From positions 310,001 through 374,000 of the forward strand of contig JALQBC010000021.1 in NCBI GenBank assembly GCA_023375675.1: DNA of 64,000 nt. Direction: 5' to 3'. The notes beneath the pieces were generated by a model. That model was given only the letters and a program-made list of their open reading frames with translations, was not told the origin of the DNA and did not search any database. Of the stretch, positions 11,012-23,816 are shown in pieces; within the stretch, counting starts at the first letter, position 1, and the number at the start of each line of letters is the position of its first letter. Made by a program: the position numbers and the translations under genes. This DNA comes from Cytospora piceicola. Taxonomy: Eukaryota; Ascomycota; Sordariomycetes; Diaporthales; Cytosporaceae.

Positions 11012-13141
11012 GATTTCAACGTCTATAGTCAAAACTGAGATAATTACTTTTGTTATTGGAGGGGTGTTCGGTCAAGGTTCTGGTCGTTAGGCCAGCCCGG
11101 AGGAGGCCAGGACTCGGGCAGTGCGAGGCATGGGTTTTGACCAGCAAGCAAGGATCTTTGGAGGTACGGGTGATGTGAATTCGTAGCCGAGGAGGCCTGC
11201 GAGAGGAGGGGGAGATCCCCAAGAAGTAATATGAAGGATAGGCACACAACAAGGCAGTTTCGTGTTGAGGGGGCCAGGGCCAACGCATCAAGTCCTGGAA
11301 CGACATGACATGCACCATCGAACCAATGTGAGGCAGCCAATGGAGCAAACTCCGTTCAAGGTCCAGACTTGGTCATTCCAGAGCCTCATTACGCCTATTG
11401 GGCTGGGAATCGAGTGAATGCAAGAGGCCATCAACGTCCAAGTCGTCAGGCAAAGGGGAGGGGCCCCTACCATATCTGAAAGGGGCGTAAGACGTCTGGC
11501 CTCTGCGTCACAGACAAATGTCACCATCTCGATGGACCATGATCTGTTCCCGTCACACACTAGTCTTTTTCTTTCAGTGTACCTTGGGGATGTTTCAAAA
11601 GGTCGAGAGCCTCGAGCGGCACGTCTGTCCGGCGTCTACAGTTGTGTGGGCAACGAGGCTGTGCGCGTTTAGGTGCGTACCCCATACCTAAATTCGCATG
11701 TAAGCCGGACAACACAGGACGCCCCAAGCGCCCATATGACGTGAATTTCCCTTCAACTTGACAGATAAAGGTACCTTGAGTAGCGTGATAATCTCCTCCA
11801 GATGGCGAGTGTCCCTGTAGCCCGGGTGTCTAGGACGAGAACCTCACGAGAGGGAGGGCCATCGATCAGCCCTCGCATACATCATGCCTTCAATGTGCGG
11901 CACATACCAATCAAGCCCTGACTCATTCGTGCCGAGCACAGCCTTCTTGCGCAAAGCCGGGCGACCAACCTCCTACTGTAGCCTACAACGTTCCAGAAAA
12001 GCTACCTGGGTTCATAGACCATCGGGGTGACAATCACACCACACCTACTGAGTGGTTTGAGACCCAACCGCCCCATGTTAGTGACAACGTCCGCTCTGTA
12101 CCGCGGCCTCTGAAGGCCAAAAATAACCCTGCAGGTTGGGGGCCGTTTAAAACACCCCCCCCCCCCCAGGCAGGACAGCGAAACGTACAGCAAGGCGAAC
12201 GTGCAGATCTGGAGTTGAGAGAGCCCTCTTGGTCTTGTTTGCCTGAAACGGGCCGACCGATAAGCTGTAAAGATGGTCAGCGGCAAATGGAAGCATTCTG
12301 GAATAGTCCGCGTCGACTTCTAGAGGACACCAGAAGGAACAATAAGAAACACACGAGGGACGAACTCCAGTCCCGCTGACCAGGTTGACGCGGACGCCTG
12401 TTCGGTATCTTGCTGAGGCTCAGCCCCCATAGTGATCGACTGCGGTGTAACCCCAATGTTGCCCTGCAGAGAGGCTGTAATGCAGTCAGCAACTTGCGTG
12501 TATGGTAACAAACTCGGGTATGGGGACGTAAAGGGTTATAGAAATTGTCACGAGGGCGTATAATATATAAAAGATTGACAACGCCGTTGCGGCTTATGCA
12601 AAGCGCAAGAGAAAAAATAGAAAGAGAAAAACAAGGTATTGTGCTATGATGTTCCTAAAAAGGCCTTCTCTCCAGCCAGCCAAAGACCACCACCAAGCAC
12701 GCTTTCTCCACCATACCGAATGAGGATTAAAGGATATATGTATATCGAATAGCGAGAAGGGCCCCCTCATCTCATCCCAGGCAGCAGCCTCGTCGCGTTG
12801 TCTTCCGTTTCCCGTCCCAGTCAGCCCCAAACCGCGGCACCCTACACCCCATCGTCCGAAGGGGGACTCCTTGCCAACTGCTCCTTGAGGTCACGAGGTG
12901 TAGGGTACCTCAACCTCCACGGCTGAGTGCGGCTCAGCTTTGCGTCATTAAATGTGTCCCGTCTACCATGGTGAACTACCCGCTCCCTAGCCTTCTTGGT
13001 CACATCAGATGAACCATCATTCCCCCACGCCTTCGCACCGCCGAATAGCTCGTCTCCCGGACCATCCCATTGATCGTGGCGTGGCGGCGCTTCCGTCATT
13101 TTCGTCGCGACCCTTGTCGTCGTCGACCCAAGAGCGACATC
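11012..13141. other. Intergenic region, no gene seen
   Basis: About 2.1 kb between the 5' end of the Clr5 gene and the 3' end of the SLM1-like gene. Short open frames on both strands show no recognisable family and do not link by plausible introns. A run of 13 C lies at 12155-12167. Nothing else stands out. Confidence 0.55.
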
Positions 13142-14778
13142 CTAAGTCGTTGCTGGGGCGGTGGCTTTGGTCTCTGTCGTCGTGGCTGCAGAAGGCGGGA
13201 TAGTGGCGGCGGGAGCCGGCTGTTCCTTACCCTTGGTATCCGATGGCGATGCTGCCGTCGGGCTTGCAGCCTTCTCTTCGCCCGTGACTCCCGAAGTCTG
13301 TCCTGGGTAGTCCTGCTTCTGTTCAATCCCATGGTTAGTCCCGACTGCCCCTGTTGCTCCCTCTTCCTGTTTCTTCGCCTCCGGATTGTGGGCTTCATTC
13401 GTTACCGGAGATTCTCCACTGCCGATGACTGGGCTGGCGAGCATGCTGTTCGCAGGTGCGTGGACTTCGTGATGGGCAGCTGCGAGGCTGGACATGATCT
13501 CGTACCACCGCTCAGCGTCCTCCGGGGTGTGCGCCTTGAACGTCAACTCGGACGTTCCGGTGAGCTTGCTGCTCATGGTCTTCGACTTGTCCTTGGCCTT
13601 GATGTGGAAATTGACCCCGGAGGGTGCCCCAAGGGTGGCCTCAGGAAGGAAGATGGACAGCTCCGGGACAGGGTCCTTGGCAACGTTGTCTTCGGTCTTG
13701 AACTCGTGCAGGAACTTGGAGGCCGTTACGACGTAGTATCCTGTCTGGTGGCCCCACGCGAGCTTGTTGCGTGATTTGCGCTCCAGGCTGCCCTCGATTA
13801 TGGGCCTAGCCGAGGGGTGGTCCTGGTTGGGGAATGTGATTGCCTCGACTGACCTGGGCGGCTCAGTGGGGTCCACAAGGATATCTGCGTTGCGCGCAGA
13901 GAAGGACTGCCACTCCTGGTCGGGTGGGATCCTCTGTACGGCCCCAAGCATGTCGGCATATAGGGCTCGAGTCTTCTCGGCCTGTCCACCTGCGAACTGG
14001 TTGAACACCTCCATAGCTTGCTGCAGAACTTGGAGAACATGGGCCTCAAAGTCCTGGAAATTGGCCTGGACGGCGATGAGGTCGTTACGGTGGTTGTTCT
14101 CCTCAATGACTTGCTTGCTGAGACGATGCAGGACGCCACGCTGGATAACGTAGGGGTCCTCGGAAGGGTTCATCTTGCCTCCTGTAGACTCGAAGGACGC
14201 AGCGTTCTGGCCGAGGAGCTCGATGTGTTTCTGAGTGATATTCCGAACCTTTTCGACCTCCTTGGCCCCCTTGACGGCGCCATGGGCCAGCTCCTTCGCC
14301 TTGTTCTTGATTTCCTTGTGAAGGCGATCCAGGATGGGAAGAACCGATCCCTTGATGCTCTTCTCCGTCTCGGCGTTGGTGTTGATTATGGCCTGCGTGT
14401 TCTGGCGCAAGTTCTCGTAGAAGCCGGCGATACCGCCCACGTTTTGGTCGAAGTGGTGGCCTTCCCGGAGGGGCTTCGAAATGGTCTTGAGGGCCTTCTC
14501 GTACTCCTTGGACTGCTCCTTGTGGATCTTCTCGATGGCGCCCATGTATTCTTCAAGGTATCCCACGGCGTGCTTCCATGCTTGTAGGCGCTCGGCGAGG
14601 AGGCCAGCGGTCTGGAGAGGGACAACCCGGTCAGCTGTGGTGCGATCTGGGGCGCACTTCTTGGATAGCCACTTACGGTCGAAGGGTCTGAGTCCGGAAT
14701 GGCAGTCTCGCTAAAGGTACTTGACCTTGTCATGACAGTACCCGACCGAACGGGCAATGTGTTGGTAGGCTCAGCCAT
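13142..14778 (-). CDS. slm1: SLM1-like BAR and PH domain protein
   Basis: Exons 14778-14677 and 14611-13142 join across a 65-nt GTAAGT...CTCCAG intron (phase 0), giving 523 residues. The ATG at 14778 starts MAEPTNTLP. Residues about 40-275 are a charged, heptad-like helical region resembling the F-BAR-like part of Slm proteins. Residues about 305-415 form a PH domain beginning IIEGSLERKSRNK, with a GYYVVTASKFLHEF strand pair and an AERWYEIMSSL C-terminal helix. A Pro/Ala/Thr/Glu-rich tail of about 100 residues follows. In yeast, Slm1/Slm2 bind PI(4,5)P2 and act with TORC2 at the plasma membrane and eisosomes; that role here is by homology. Upstream lies a T9G17 homopolymer. Confidence 0.82.
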
Positions 14779-14805
14779 GGTCGAGGACTATGTCTGTTGT
14801 TGTTG

Positions 14806-14831
14806 TTTTTTTTTGGGGGGGGGGGGGGGGG
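14806..14831. repeat. T9-G17 homopolymer run
   Basis: Nine T are followed directly by 17 G, 28 bp upstream of the SLM1-like start codon (so C17A9 in the presumed 5' leader on the coding strand). Long G runs are prone to slippage and sequencing error. Confidence 0.9.
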
Positions 14832-15073
14832 TAATCGAAAGTGATCAGAAGTTCCGGTGGATGGGGTGGTTTTCTGTTCCGAAGTAAATTGTTAGTCCAA
14901 AAAACGCCAAGGTTACCTGCTGACGATGTTGAGGCAGTTGCGCAAATGGTTGTATGCGGCGATGTATGGGAGTCAAGCGATCCAGATAGTCAATGGCGCC
15001 AAGTCCGCTCGACCAACATCTGGGAAAGAGGAGCGACAATCTAGCAATCGGCAAAGACCCAGAGGCCTAGACT

Positions 15074-15110
15074 GCCAGTGCCACTGTCAGTGCCAGTGTC
15101 AGTGCCAGTG
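15074..15110. repeat. CAGTGC/CAGTGT hexamer repeat
   Basis: Five to six tandem hexamers of the type CAGTGC or CAGTGT, upstream of the SLM1-like gene. Confidence 0.8.
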
Positions 15111-15539
15111 GGGTGAGGGGTGAGGGGCGAGGGGGGGTATATTTGCCGGGATTGCAAGCAGTACACGGTCCCAGAACTCTCAAAGCCCCTGGGACGACCC
15201 CTGTGATGATCTCGCCAGGCAATATCGACGAACCTCATGTGGGCCCGACCCGGGTCTGGCTCTCCCGATGCGCCTCCAGTATTGGGTTGGATGGTTGGAA
15301 TATCGAAACTCACCTTCTGAACTATATGTATGACAAATTCTGGTGGTGTTTCGTGTAGGCTTCGGTGGCCGACGTACTTATCCCTTCTCGGATTGAAACT
15401 GTAAAATGACGCCTTAGTGGTCCGCTATGCGACGGCGCAAGACGACTTATAAGTGAGTGAGTGCATTCCAGGAAGTGGAAAGTTAGTTGGAGCAATGACG
15501 TAGTGGTCTGTGGTCCTTTATTTTGTGCAGTAGGTAACC

Positions 15540-15662
15540 ACCACCAAACTACCTAGGTACTTACCTATTCTGCTTACTTGAGGTACCTACCTACCTACCA
15601 CCTGCCTACCTAGCTGCCTGCCTACCTACCAGCCTACCTAAGTACCTAGATAGGTATGTAAA
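15540..15662. repeat. TACC/TAGG-rich tract
   Basis: A dense cluster of CTACCTAC, ACCTAGGTA and related words (CCTACCTACCTACC, GTACCTAGATAGG), about 0.8 kb upstream of the SLM1-like gene and 1.1 kb downstream of creD. It is one of many such tracts in this window. The whole 14.8-16.7 kb interval shows no gene. Confidence 0.8.
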
Positions 15663-16733
15663 CCTCCAGTGTGGTAAGCCCCACGTTAGGTTATATAGTA
15701 GAATACATATATGTATATATTCCAAATACTCCTTGCCAGATATCATCCAACAGTATCTAAGTATACGTGTACCACAGTAAGTAGGCTCACACTATCGTCA
15801 TGGCCGTTCAACAGGAAGAGAGACACTTTGAAGTCATCACCACCACTCACAACTGCCCAGCGTTACTACTGCCATAGTACGTAAATATGTACAGATCTCG
15901 AAATGGAGGTCCAGCTCGCTATGCTTGGTGCCGAAAAATCAAGAATTGTCCATGACAGATCGTCGGTGACATGTGTGGCTACTGGGCGACCACTCCACTG
16001 CGAGCATATTTTCGATCATCAGCCGATCTACGGCTTCACGCGGTACCTAGGTAGTTATTGACTACCGAGGTTCGGAACCTACCACTCGCGAATTTATACT
16101 CAGGTACTTGAGTGATCGGTCTATGTGCTCTCGAGAATGTTACTACCATCCTACCTAACCTAGAGACCGCAATGAGCACCTGTCAGTACACCAAACCTAA
16201 TAGGTGGTAAATATTTCCAACACCTCCGTCCCGTCTGGATACCCCTGCCTCTGATGTCTGTCCTCCTGTCGTGCCACCACGGCAGTCTTCGTCCCTCCTT
16301 ACATGTCCTGTATTACGATGTACGATAACAGCTCCTTCAAACTCACAGTACATTCCAATCAAGGGTAGGCCCAAGATCTCGATAACCAACCTCCGACACA
16401 CAATTGTATGATGCGGTCGATAGGGACACGGACACGGACATGAACAATATCTTTGTAATTTTATTAATTTATTTATGCCTATTAATCAAGGCGGATTGGG
16501 GTATATTCGAAAACCATAACACATCCTTGACTCCGTCCGTTGCTGATTCCGAGTGTCTATATACATGTAAGCATCCGTAAAAGAAACAACGCTATGTCGG
16601 TCATGATAGCACGACCCAAAAGGACAGGTGAGGCAAGCCGCTGCTACTCTCCTCCCCGCCCTCCTCCTCAACCTCCTCCTCGACATCAATGACGGTCGGG
16701 TGGCAAGTCGCGTAGCCGTGCCCAGCCAGACTT

Positions 16734-18772
16734 CTAGTAGGGCTGGGCTCGAGCCTGCAGCAGATGCAGCCTCCGACGTACGTCCTCCTCGTTCCCGTAG
16801 TTGTGATAGTGCAGCAGGTTGCTGAAGCCGAGTGATGTCTGCCTCCTTGTAGGTCGTGGCCTGGGCGTCGACGGTGCTGATGTGATTGTCGCTGCTCTGG
16901 ATTCAGGGATCGAATCCAAGGGGTTCGACGCGTGGACGACGGTGGGCGTCGTTGGAGCGCTGATCAAGGACTCATAATCAGGAAGCACCAGGCCTTGGTC
17001 CATACTAAGGGGCCGGGCAGGCGTCTTGAGTGCCGTGGTGTAGCTAGGAACCTTGCTGAGCTCCTCGAGCTCGACGTGCTCCGGAGTGTTTATACCGGAA
17101 CGATACTCAACACTCGTTGTCCTAGACAATGGCGCTGAATTCGGTGGCGACTCGTGCCTACTGTCGGCGGTTTGTGAGTGCGGCGTAGTCGCACCGTTTG
17201 TTGCCGCCCCGCTGAGGCTGTTGTACGAATGGTTCCTGTCTGACGCAGAAAGAGACACATCCTGCAGACGAGAACTGAGCGCCGCAGGAGGAACAGCCAT
17301 CCCATGCATCTCATGCAAGTTCTCGGCCGAACCGGCCCTCGAAAGTGCGTAGAACGGCGTGTTAACGCCGGATTGCATGGCCGGCGTTTGCATCCCGCTG
17401 TAGGGCCCGTGGGTGTCGACGTCATCGTACAACTGATCGAGGATGTGCTCTCCATAGCCCGGTGGTGCAATGCCGCTCATTTGTGTCGCTTGGTTCCTCT
17501 CTTGCGGTGACTGGTGCACCAAGTTTCCCTCTTCGTCCAGTGGCATGTTCGGGGATATGAAGATCGTTACGGGTAGAGTCGCACGGAGCTGCAGATTGTC
17601 AGTCGAAATGGTCTTGTCCTGCTCGCTGTCACTCGACTCACCTCAGAGACGTGGCCGTCAGGGTTGTGCAGTGCGACCACCATTTTTAGTTTGTGCCTTA
17701 TTTTGATGCCATGCACGTTGGTGTCCTGCATGCACTTTCCGAGTCTCCTCGGAAGATCGAGATGCGTGTTGATAACCCAACCCTCCTGGCCGCCAGAATC
17801 GTCAATCATGTCGTTCCAGTGATCCTCGCGGCTCACTGGCAGCGTCCAGTGCGCTACTTCACGTTCCCTCTTATGTTCCCGTACGTGGTGACCTTGCACC
17901 GTCGTCAATACAATTTCGTGGACCTCCATCAGCCTGCAGTTGATGTCCCCTATCTCCAAGCCCTTTAGTAATGGCGTGAACCTCGTCTGTAGTGGGATCG
18001 CGCTACCAAAGACAATGGCCTTTTGCGGGATCACGATGCTGTATTCGACCTTGTTGGGCCAAATGTTCTCAACGCTCATGGCGTGTAAGAACTCTAGTGC
18101 CGAGGATTCCAGGGTTCGTATTATCCTCAGCCTCTTCTTTGCGTGAAGGTCGTAGGCAAGCTTTCCTCGTGCGACAGTCGCCTTCAAGTGGTAGGTGACG
18201 CTAGCTTCGGGCATGCCTTCAACCGACTCGCAGAAGTCGCCAGGCAACATGAGCTCGAACGGCCATTCATAGTTTCCCTTGTCAAGAATGGTACTCCTCC
18301 CAGTAGTGCCTCCCACGAAAGGTCGCCACCTGTGGTTGAAGAATACGTGGGTGCGATCGATTTTCTGGTTCGATATTCCGGTCGGCGTTAGACGGGCGTC
18401 GGTCCAGCTGCCACGAGTGTTAGCAAAACCCGTTGGTTTAGTAAGTTCCCACTATCGCAAACAACCGAATTTCATAATACGACGATTTTGACATGGGTGG
18501 CCACATATCGGAATGCCGGCAAAGAATGTGACTCACTGTAGTCTCTCGGTTCCGATCAACCTGAGGTGTACATCTTCGACTCGTAGGGCTGATGGCAGGC
18601 AGAGAACCAGTGTGCCCTTGAGCAGTTGCCCAGAAGATTCGTGGTCGTTCCCTCTGAAGACGATGAAGTCAGAGTCGAGACGTATCTCGAAGAGGGTGAA
18701 GGCGTTACGTCCAGTGACGTTCGCCAGAGGGTTGAAGGAAGGCATTCTCTGGCTTGACTGTGTTCGGTGCAT
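16734..18772 (-). CDS. creD: Arrestin-related trafficking adaptor, CreD/Rod1 type
   Basis: Exons 18772-18537, 18407-17642 and 17588-16734 join with GTGAGT donors and phase-consistent acceptors, giving 618 residues. A second in-frame ATG at 18745 (MPSFNPLANVTG) may be the true start, giving 609. An N-terminal arrestin fold begins with FEIRLDSDFIVFRGN. The second fold is rejoined across intron 2 as HVSELRATLPVTIFISPNMP. A PPGY motif at about residues 376-379 (IAPPGYGEHILD) would bind WW domains of a HECT ubiquitin ligase of Rsp5/HulA type, and LPDYESL and VPSY motifs follow. In Aspergillus, CreD opposes CreB/CreC in carbon catabolite repression and is thought to promote ubiquitination of permeases. 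The assignment to CreD rather than another arrestin paralogue rests on recognition of these segments only. Confidence 0.8.
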
Positions 18773-21700
18773 AAGTTGTCGCTGTAGTCAAGAAGGAGAA
18801 TGACAAAGAGCTCGGCCAAGGGCAGGGTCAATTGACTTTATTCAGGACCCCATGCAGGTCGAGGAATCAAGGTGGGTACGGCGGAGGCAAAAGGTGTAAC
18901 TGGGGCTGCTAGACAAAGTGGGAATGATGGGCCGTTGTTGGTACAAGTGGTCGGTAACAAAAATGATGCGACGTTTAACCCAGTCGGGTGGGTTTGGTGT
19001 TAGAGCTGAAGCTGGGTTTTTCTCTGCAGGGGCGGAGCGAACAGGAGGAGGAAGATACCGGTGTAAAGATTATTAGGATGCAAGAAACATCCCACAATAG
19101 AAATGCATGAAGTCTGGACCGGTAAAGGGGGCTGGCGGGGTGGGCAAACGTAGACAAGTATTATCCATCCAAAGTTTTGCTTTGCACATGCAAGAGCAAA
19201 GTGAACCGGACCCTGGAAACACAAAGGAGGGAGAGGTTGGTGTCGGTTCCTGCCTGCTCCAGTACAGTACATACATATGCCGCACTCCGTATCGGTACAA
19301 GTGTACATTAATACGTACCTGTCACCTGTCTGGGTAGGTACCCTGCCATGGCACGCCTGGGCACACGCAGTATGGACGTCAAGAAGCGAAAACGGTTTGA
19401 TGTCTCCACTGTTACTGGGTGTCACCGTCACACCCACCGACCCTGCCACCAGCCCATCTGGGCGAACTCTGGGCACGGCTAGATTTAACAAGGATCATGA
19501 GTTCGCGCCGCACTGAGACATCCGACCTAACTGACTTAGGTACTTACCTAGCCGGCTAGCACCTAGTCTTTCATCACAAGTTACGGGAATACTTTACCCA
19601 TGTGGCTCATCAGGCCCCATTCAGGTCATTTTCCACACGCTCACTTGGCAGATACAGATTTCAAGTGTCACAGGCCACCAGGGACTGCAAGGATGATGGT
19701 TATCAGCGAGCGACACCAGCGATTAGGTAGCAATCGGCAATCAGCAATCAAGCGATAGCGGCGTTACTTGACCTGCCTGCCAGGCTGCCAGGCCTGCTCA
19801 GGCCTGCCCAGTTACCCCTGGTGGTCGACAGGAATTTTTGATGATGCAAGCGCCAGTCCGTCCGCTCCTGCCCTTTTGTCCTGCTTGGCGTTCCGTCCCA
19901 TTCCCCGGGAGTGCCCGGGGTCGACCGACCCCCTTCCGCAATATTCCGCTGCTCTTTTCATCTGATCTGCCGTACCGTATTGATTAATCTAGAGTCAAGA
20001 CAGTTACCTAGGTACCTAGGTATTTATCAGGTCCTGGACTTCTCCGTCCCGCGTCAAAAACGTCAAAGTGGGCCGGGGCCAGGCCGTTGTCGACTGTCGA
20101 CCCCAACATTGAAGATGCCTGGATGCTCAAAGTGCCTGCAGCGCACAGGCCAATCCGCTGCTTATCGTCCCACCTTGCAGCTTCTATCGACCTTCTATCA
20201 TCTATGGAAGCTTCTTTCACTCAACGGGCGATGTCCTTTTGTAGATATGTATCTACTAGTAGGCGCCACCCCCACGGCATTCTCATGACTGATTCTATAC
20301 TATGATCTACTACAGACTCGGGAACTATACGCGGATTCTGAAGCAGCTGCCACCTCTGATGCACACTCCTTCGCAGGCCAGCAGCCTTCGGGCGACGAAA
20401 CATGCAAGCGATTTATAGTCACTTACGGATTACTCCTTCGGGGAAGTCGCAGCATGGACGAATCCAAACCTGCTCAGCAACCCTGAGCAACCAACCTCGA
20501 ATGCAAGAAGCAATGACTTCTCAGCTTTTCACCTGCTAGATCTGCGTTTCCACCTGCCCCTGCTGCTGCTGGCCCGGCCGGGCGTACATACGGGGTACGG
20601 CTTCGGAGCTCTCCACGATCTACATTGCATGTCTTGAAATCTTGGGGAATTGGCGGCGACAAGGGAGAATCATGCGACCTCCCCACCCCGTGCTTCTCCA
20701 GTTGTGATTAACTGGCAGACTGGGGGACTCGTGGAGAAAACCAGACTATGTACAGTCCCTAGATGCCCAAGCGGCTGCATGAGGTCTCGGTTCTTCCATC
20801 ACTAACAACAGTCAGAAGGCCGGAGGGCATGGCCGGTGCGACGTTAACGGTCATATCGTGCCATACCCCACGTCACGGCCTGTGGCATGATGTGTCGCAT
20901 GATGGCCCTCTTTCCAGCAATATCTTCCGTGGCTATGCGTATAAACCACCCAGATTATTTTCTGGGGTACATCTCGCGTCCTTCCGCACTCACATACGCG
21001 GACGATATAAAATGCAGATCATACCGTCCTTGAAGTATAACCAACCGCCCCGGGATGTTTCTTATCCTGGGCAAACCTGGGGCGAGTGGCATCAACCGTC
21101 CGCAAGTCGGAGTACCACGTCACAACGTCAATGGTCCCTGAAAACGGACCATGCACGGAACAGATGCTAAGTGTGCTCTGCAAAACGCATGCCGCCCTCT
21201 GGTAATCCAAAATACGAAACAGAACGGAGTCGAGACAATGCCTCCGATACAGAAAGGCATTGTCACCTCTGCAAGGAGTCAGGAACCCCGCCTGCCCCCT
21301 ACTGAGGGCCCTACTGGGGGAAAACGCCGACTAATTGAGCGTTTTTGGGTGCTGGGGGCCATGACTTAAGTCTTGGCTTATCTTGACGACACAACTCCGA
21401 GTTCAGCTGTAAACCGCTTAAGCGATGAATTTGCTCATATCTGGTTGCTCGAGGAACCCAGCCCAGCCAAACAAGGTTATCTTCTCGTCATCGATCCAGG
21501 TTGCATACATAGTACCTCCATGGTTTATCCGCCGAGCAGCGGAAACCAGAAAACATCAAGACCAGTCTAGCCCGGACTTCACATTTTGACATGGTGGTAA
21601 ACAACTCCACCGTTTCTATCGATTGCGCCGTTAGGACCGCGTTTTCCATACACATTGCCAGCCATGCTGCCAGGCTAACAGCAAGTGGATACCTTGCTAG

Positions 21701-23816
21701 TAGAAAAGGGCCGTCTTCATCCGCCTCAACTACCTCAACGGACCCTCGACTGCGCCCGTCTCGATGACGAACATGATATAGAGCAGTGGCATACAGCGAC
21801 CACAGCAGAGGCTCGGCAGTGCTACCTATCAGGAACTGCGTGCTGGGCCTGGCTTTGTTGCACTCTGCTAAATCTAATGCAGTATAGACCCTCAGTATGA
21901 TTTGGCCTCGATCGTCATCCTCACCTAATATGTCCGCGCCATCAGAATCTTAATCGCAACAACCAGGCCTCTTTGACAACTCTAAATTGACAGCGACAAG
22001 CTTCTCCATCCCGTCTCCAACTACTCGGGTCCACCGCAGCCAACGTATGATTTCTGCGAGATGCCCATCCATGCTGTGTTACGCCACTGTTAGCCGTCCA
22101 GCAGGGTCCCAGCAAGGCTGAGGACATGACTCTACTATGTACGTGTCTGTGTATGTACCACTGGGTGGCCGGGACTAGACGGCTAGTTTCTGTCGCCGCA
22201 AGACGTTGATTGACACCCAGGCCACGCTAACGATGGCGGTGAACCCTCACGGACGTGCCGCCAACGACCCCAGATGCCAGCGCCGGAATCGTGGCAGCCA
22301 ACAATATGCTGAATTATCGTCCTGATTGTTCCGAATACAGAGGGCCAGCTTTTTTTGATGAAACTTCCCCCGCCCCGACCCAGCAATCCACTTCACCGGC
22401 GCCGGTAGACAGACTGCCAAGCTGCGCATGCTGCCAGGCTGCTTGTCCCGCTGTGGGTACCAGGCCCGGATGAGATCCACTTCATACCCTCGAAGTTCGA
22501 AGATGCGGACGCAGGTGTTTGGAGCAAGCTTCACCACACGTATCCCATCGAGCCAGCGCTGACGGAATATGGATGGTTGGCGTCCCATTCTGGCTCCCAT
22601 TCTGGGCTGAGTCCCATCGCGAAACTGATGCGCCCCCATAGGCAGTCCACGACCCCCTGAGAAAACCTTGGAAGAGGGGCCACCCAGCCCACCAGCCCGC
22701 AGTACTGAGTAGGGGACAGGGCGATACCAGCTGCGATAACTGCCACCTCCCCTGCTCGGCGAGATTCCGTAAGCCTCTGGCTGCGGGCCGGGGCGTCTTC
22801 GTGAATCCAGAAAGGCTTGGCCCCTCGACCGCCAGGGAGCCCCCCCGGGGGGGGGGTGTCCCATCCCACGTCGTCCTCGAGTCCAAGCGTTCACGTCCCA
22901 ACGGGTCGAACCGGCGCGCGCTTGCGAGCGAGCCCTGTGAGCCTCATCCAACGAGAAAACTCAAGCTCAGACCGGGGCGCAGGGCGGATCGGTATTATCG
23001 CGGTGGGTCATGTCAGGCACAATCGACTATCAATAATCAACAATCGTAACCTTATCGGGCATGATCCGAAGATTACTGTGTACATCGGCCAAATTGCATA
23101 TCGGAAGCATGTGAAGTAGCCCCGTGCTCCGTATTGCTTTCCAGGGCTTTGAAGTCCCCGGGTTCTGTATCCATAATAACACCATATCCAGGACCTACGA
23201 TTCGTGTCACACCGTAGTGTATATGCGTACGTAACCCGCATCTATGTCCCCTTATTACGGAATATATGTTCCTTGATGGCAAAGGCACAATGACGGCGCG
23301 GCCAGGTTTTCACCGGTGTGCAGAGTCGGCCTCATTGCTATGCTCCCACCCCAACAGTTGATTTTTCTCGCATCTGGCCGAGGTCACACCGACGACCTTT
23401 GGGCCGTCGTGTAATCCGTAATGACAGGCGATGCCAAGCAGTCTGATGCCAAGTCCGGATGTAGACGGTTGGGATGGGGCTACTGCTGCATGCACCTTAA
23501 TGTGAAGGGCCCGATCTGGTATAGGGACCCCTGACTTCGGTTGCGGGCTCTAGCTGTTCGCGCGCGACTACCTTACACTACATATGAGACAGACATATGA
23601 GACCTCATAGGATCAATCACACCGCGCTTGGCTTATCCGGTTACCGTTATGCCATCGCGATAGCGTTAATTATCGCGCGCGATATAACTTCACGTTTGTC
23701 CAGACTATGGATACTCCAATCCCTTACTTATGCGACCCCAGCCCCCAGCAACGCGGCGTACTACGGACGTGGTATAGCCTCTCTATGTACGTCGCAACGT
23801 CGCGCGGCACACGATT
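18773..23816. other. Gene-poor 5-kb region
   Basis: No convincing gene is seen between creD and the amidase. The longest open frame (minus strand, about 22247-22951) starts at a TTG, is rich in Gly/Arg/Pro and matches nothing I recognise. Small TACCTAGG-type tracts occur near 19315-19350, 19545-19565 and 20005-20025. A C7G10 block lies at 22840-22856. Unannotated noncoding transcripts or a decayed gene cannot be excluded. Confidence 0.5.
22840..22856. repeat. C7G10 self-complementary homopolymer block
   Basis: Seven C followed immediately by ten G form a perfect short palindrome CCCCCCCGGGGGGG with three extra G. Confidence 0.9.

Noticed and set aside
22247..22951. Minus-strand open frame of 234 codons
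   Set aside because: It starts at TTG, has Gly/Arg/Pro-biased composition with no family I know, and spans the C7G10 block; most likely chance in GC-rich DNA.
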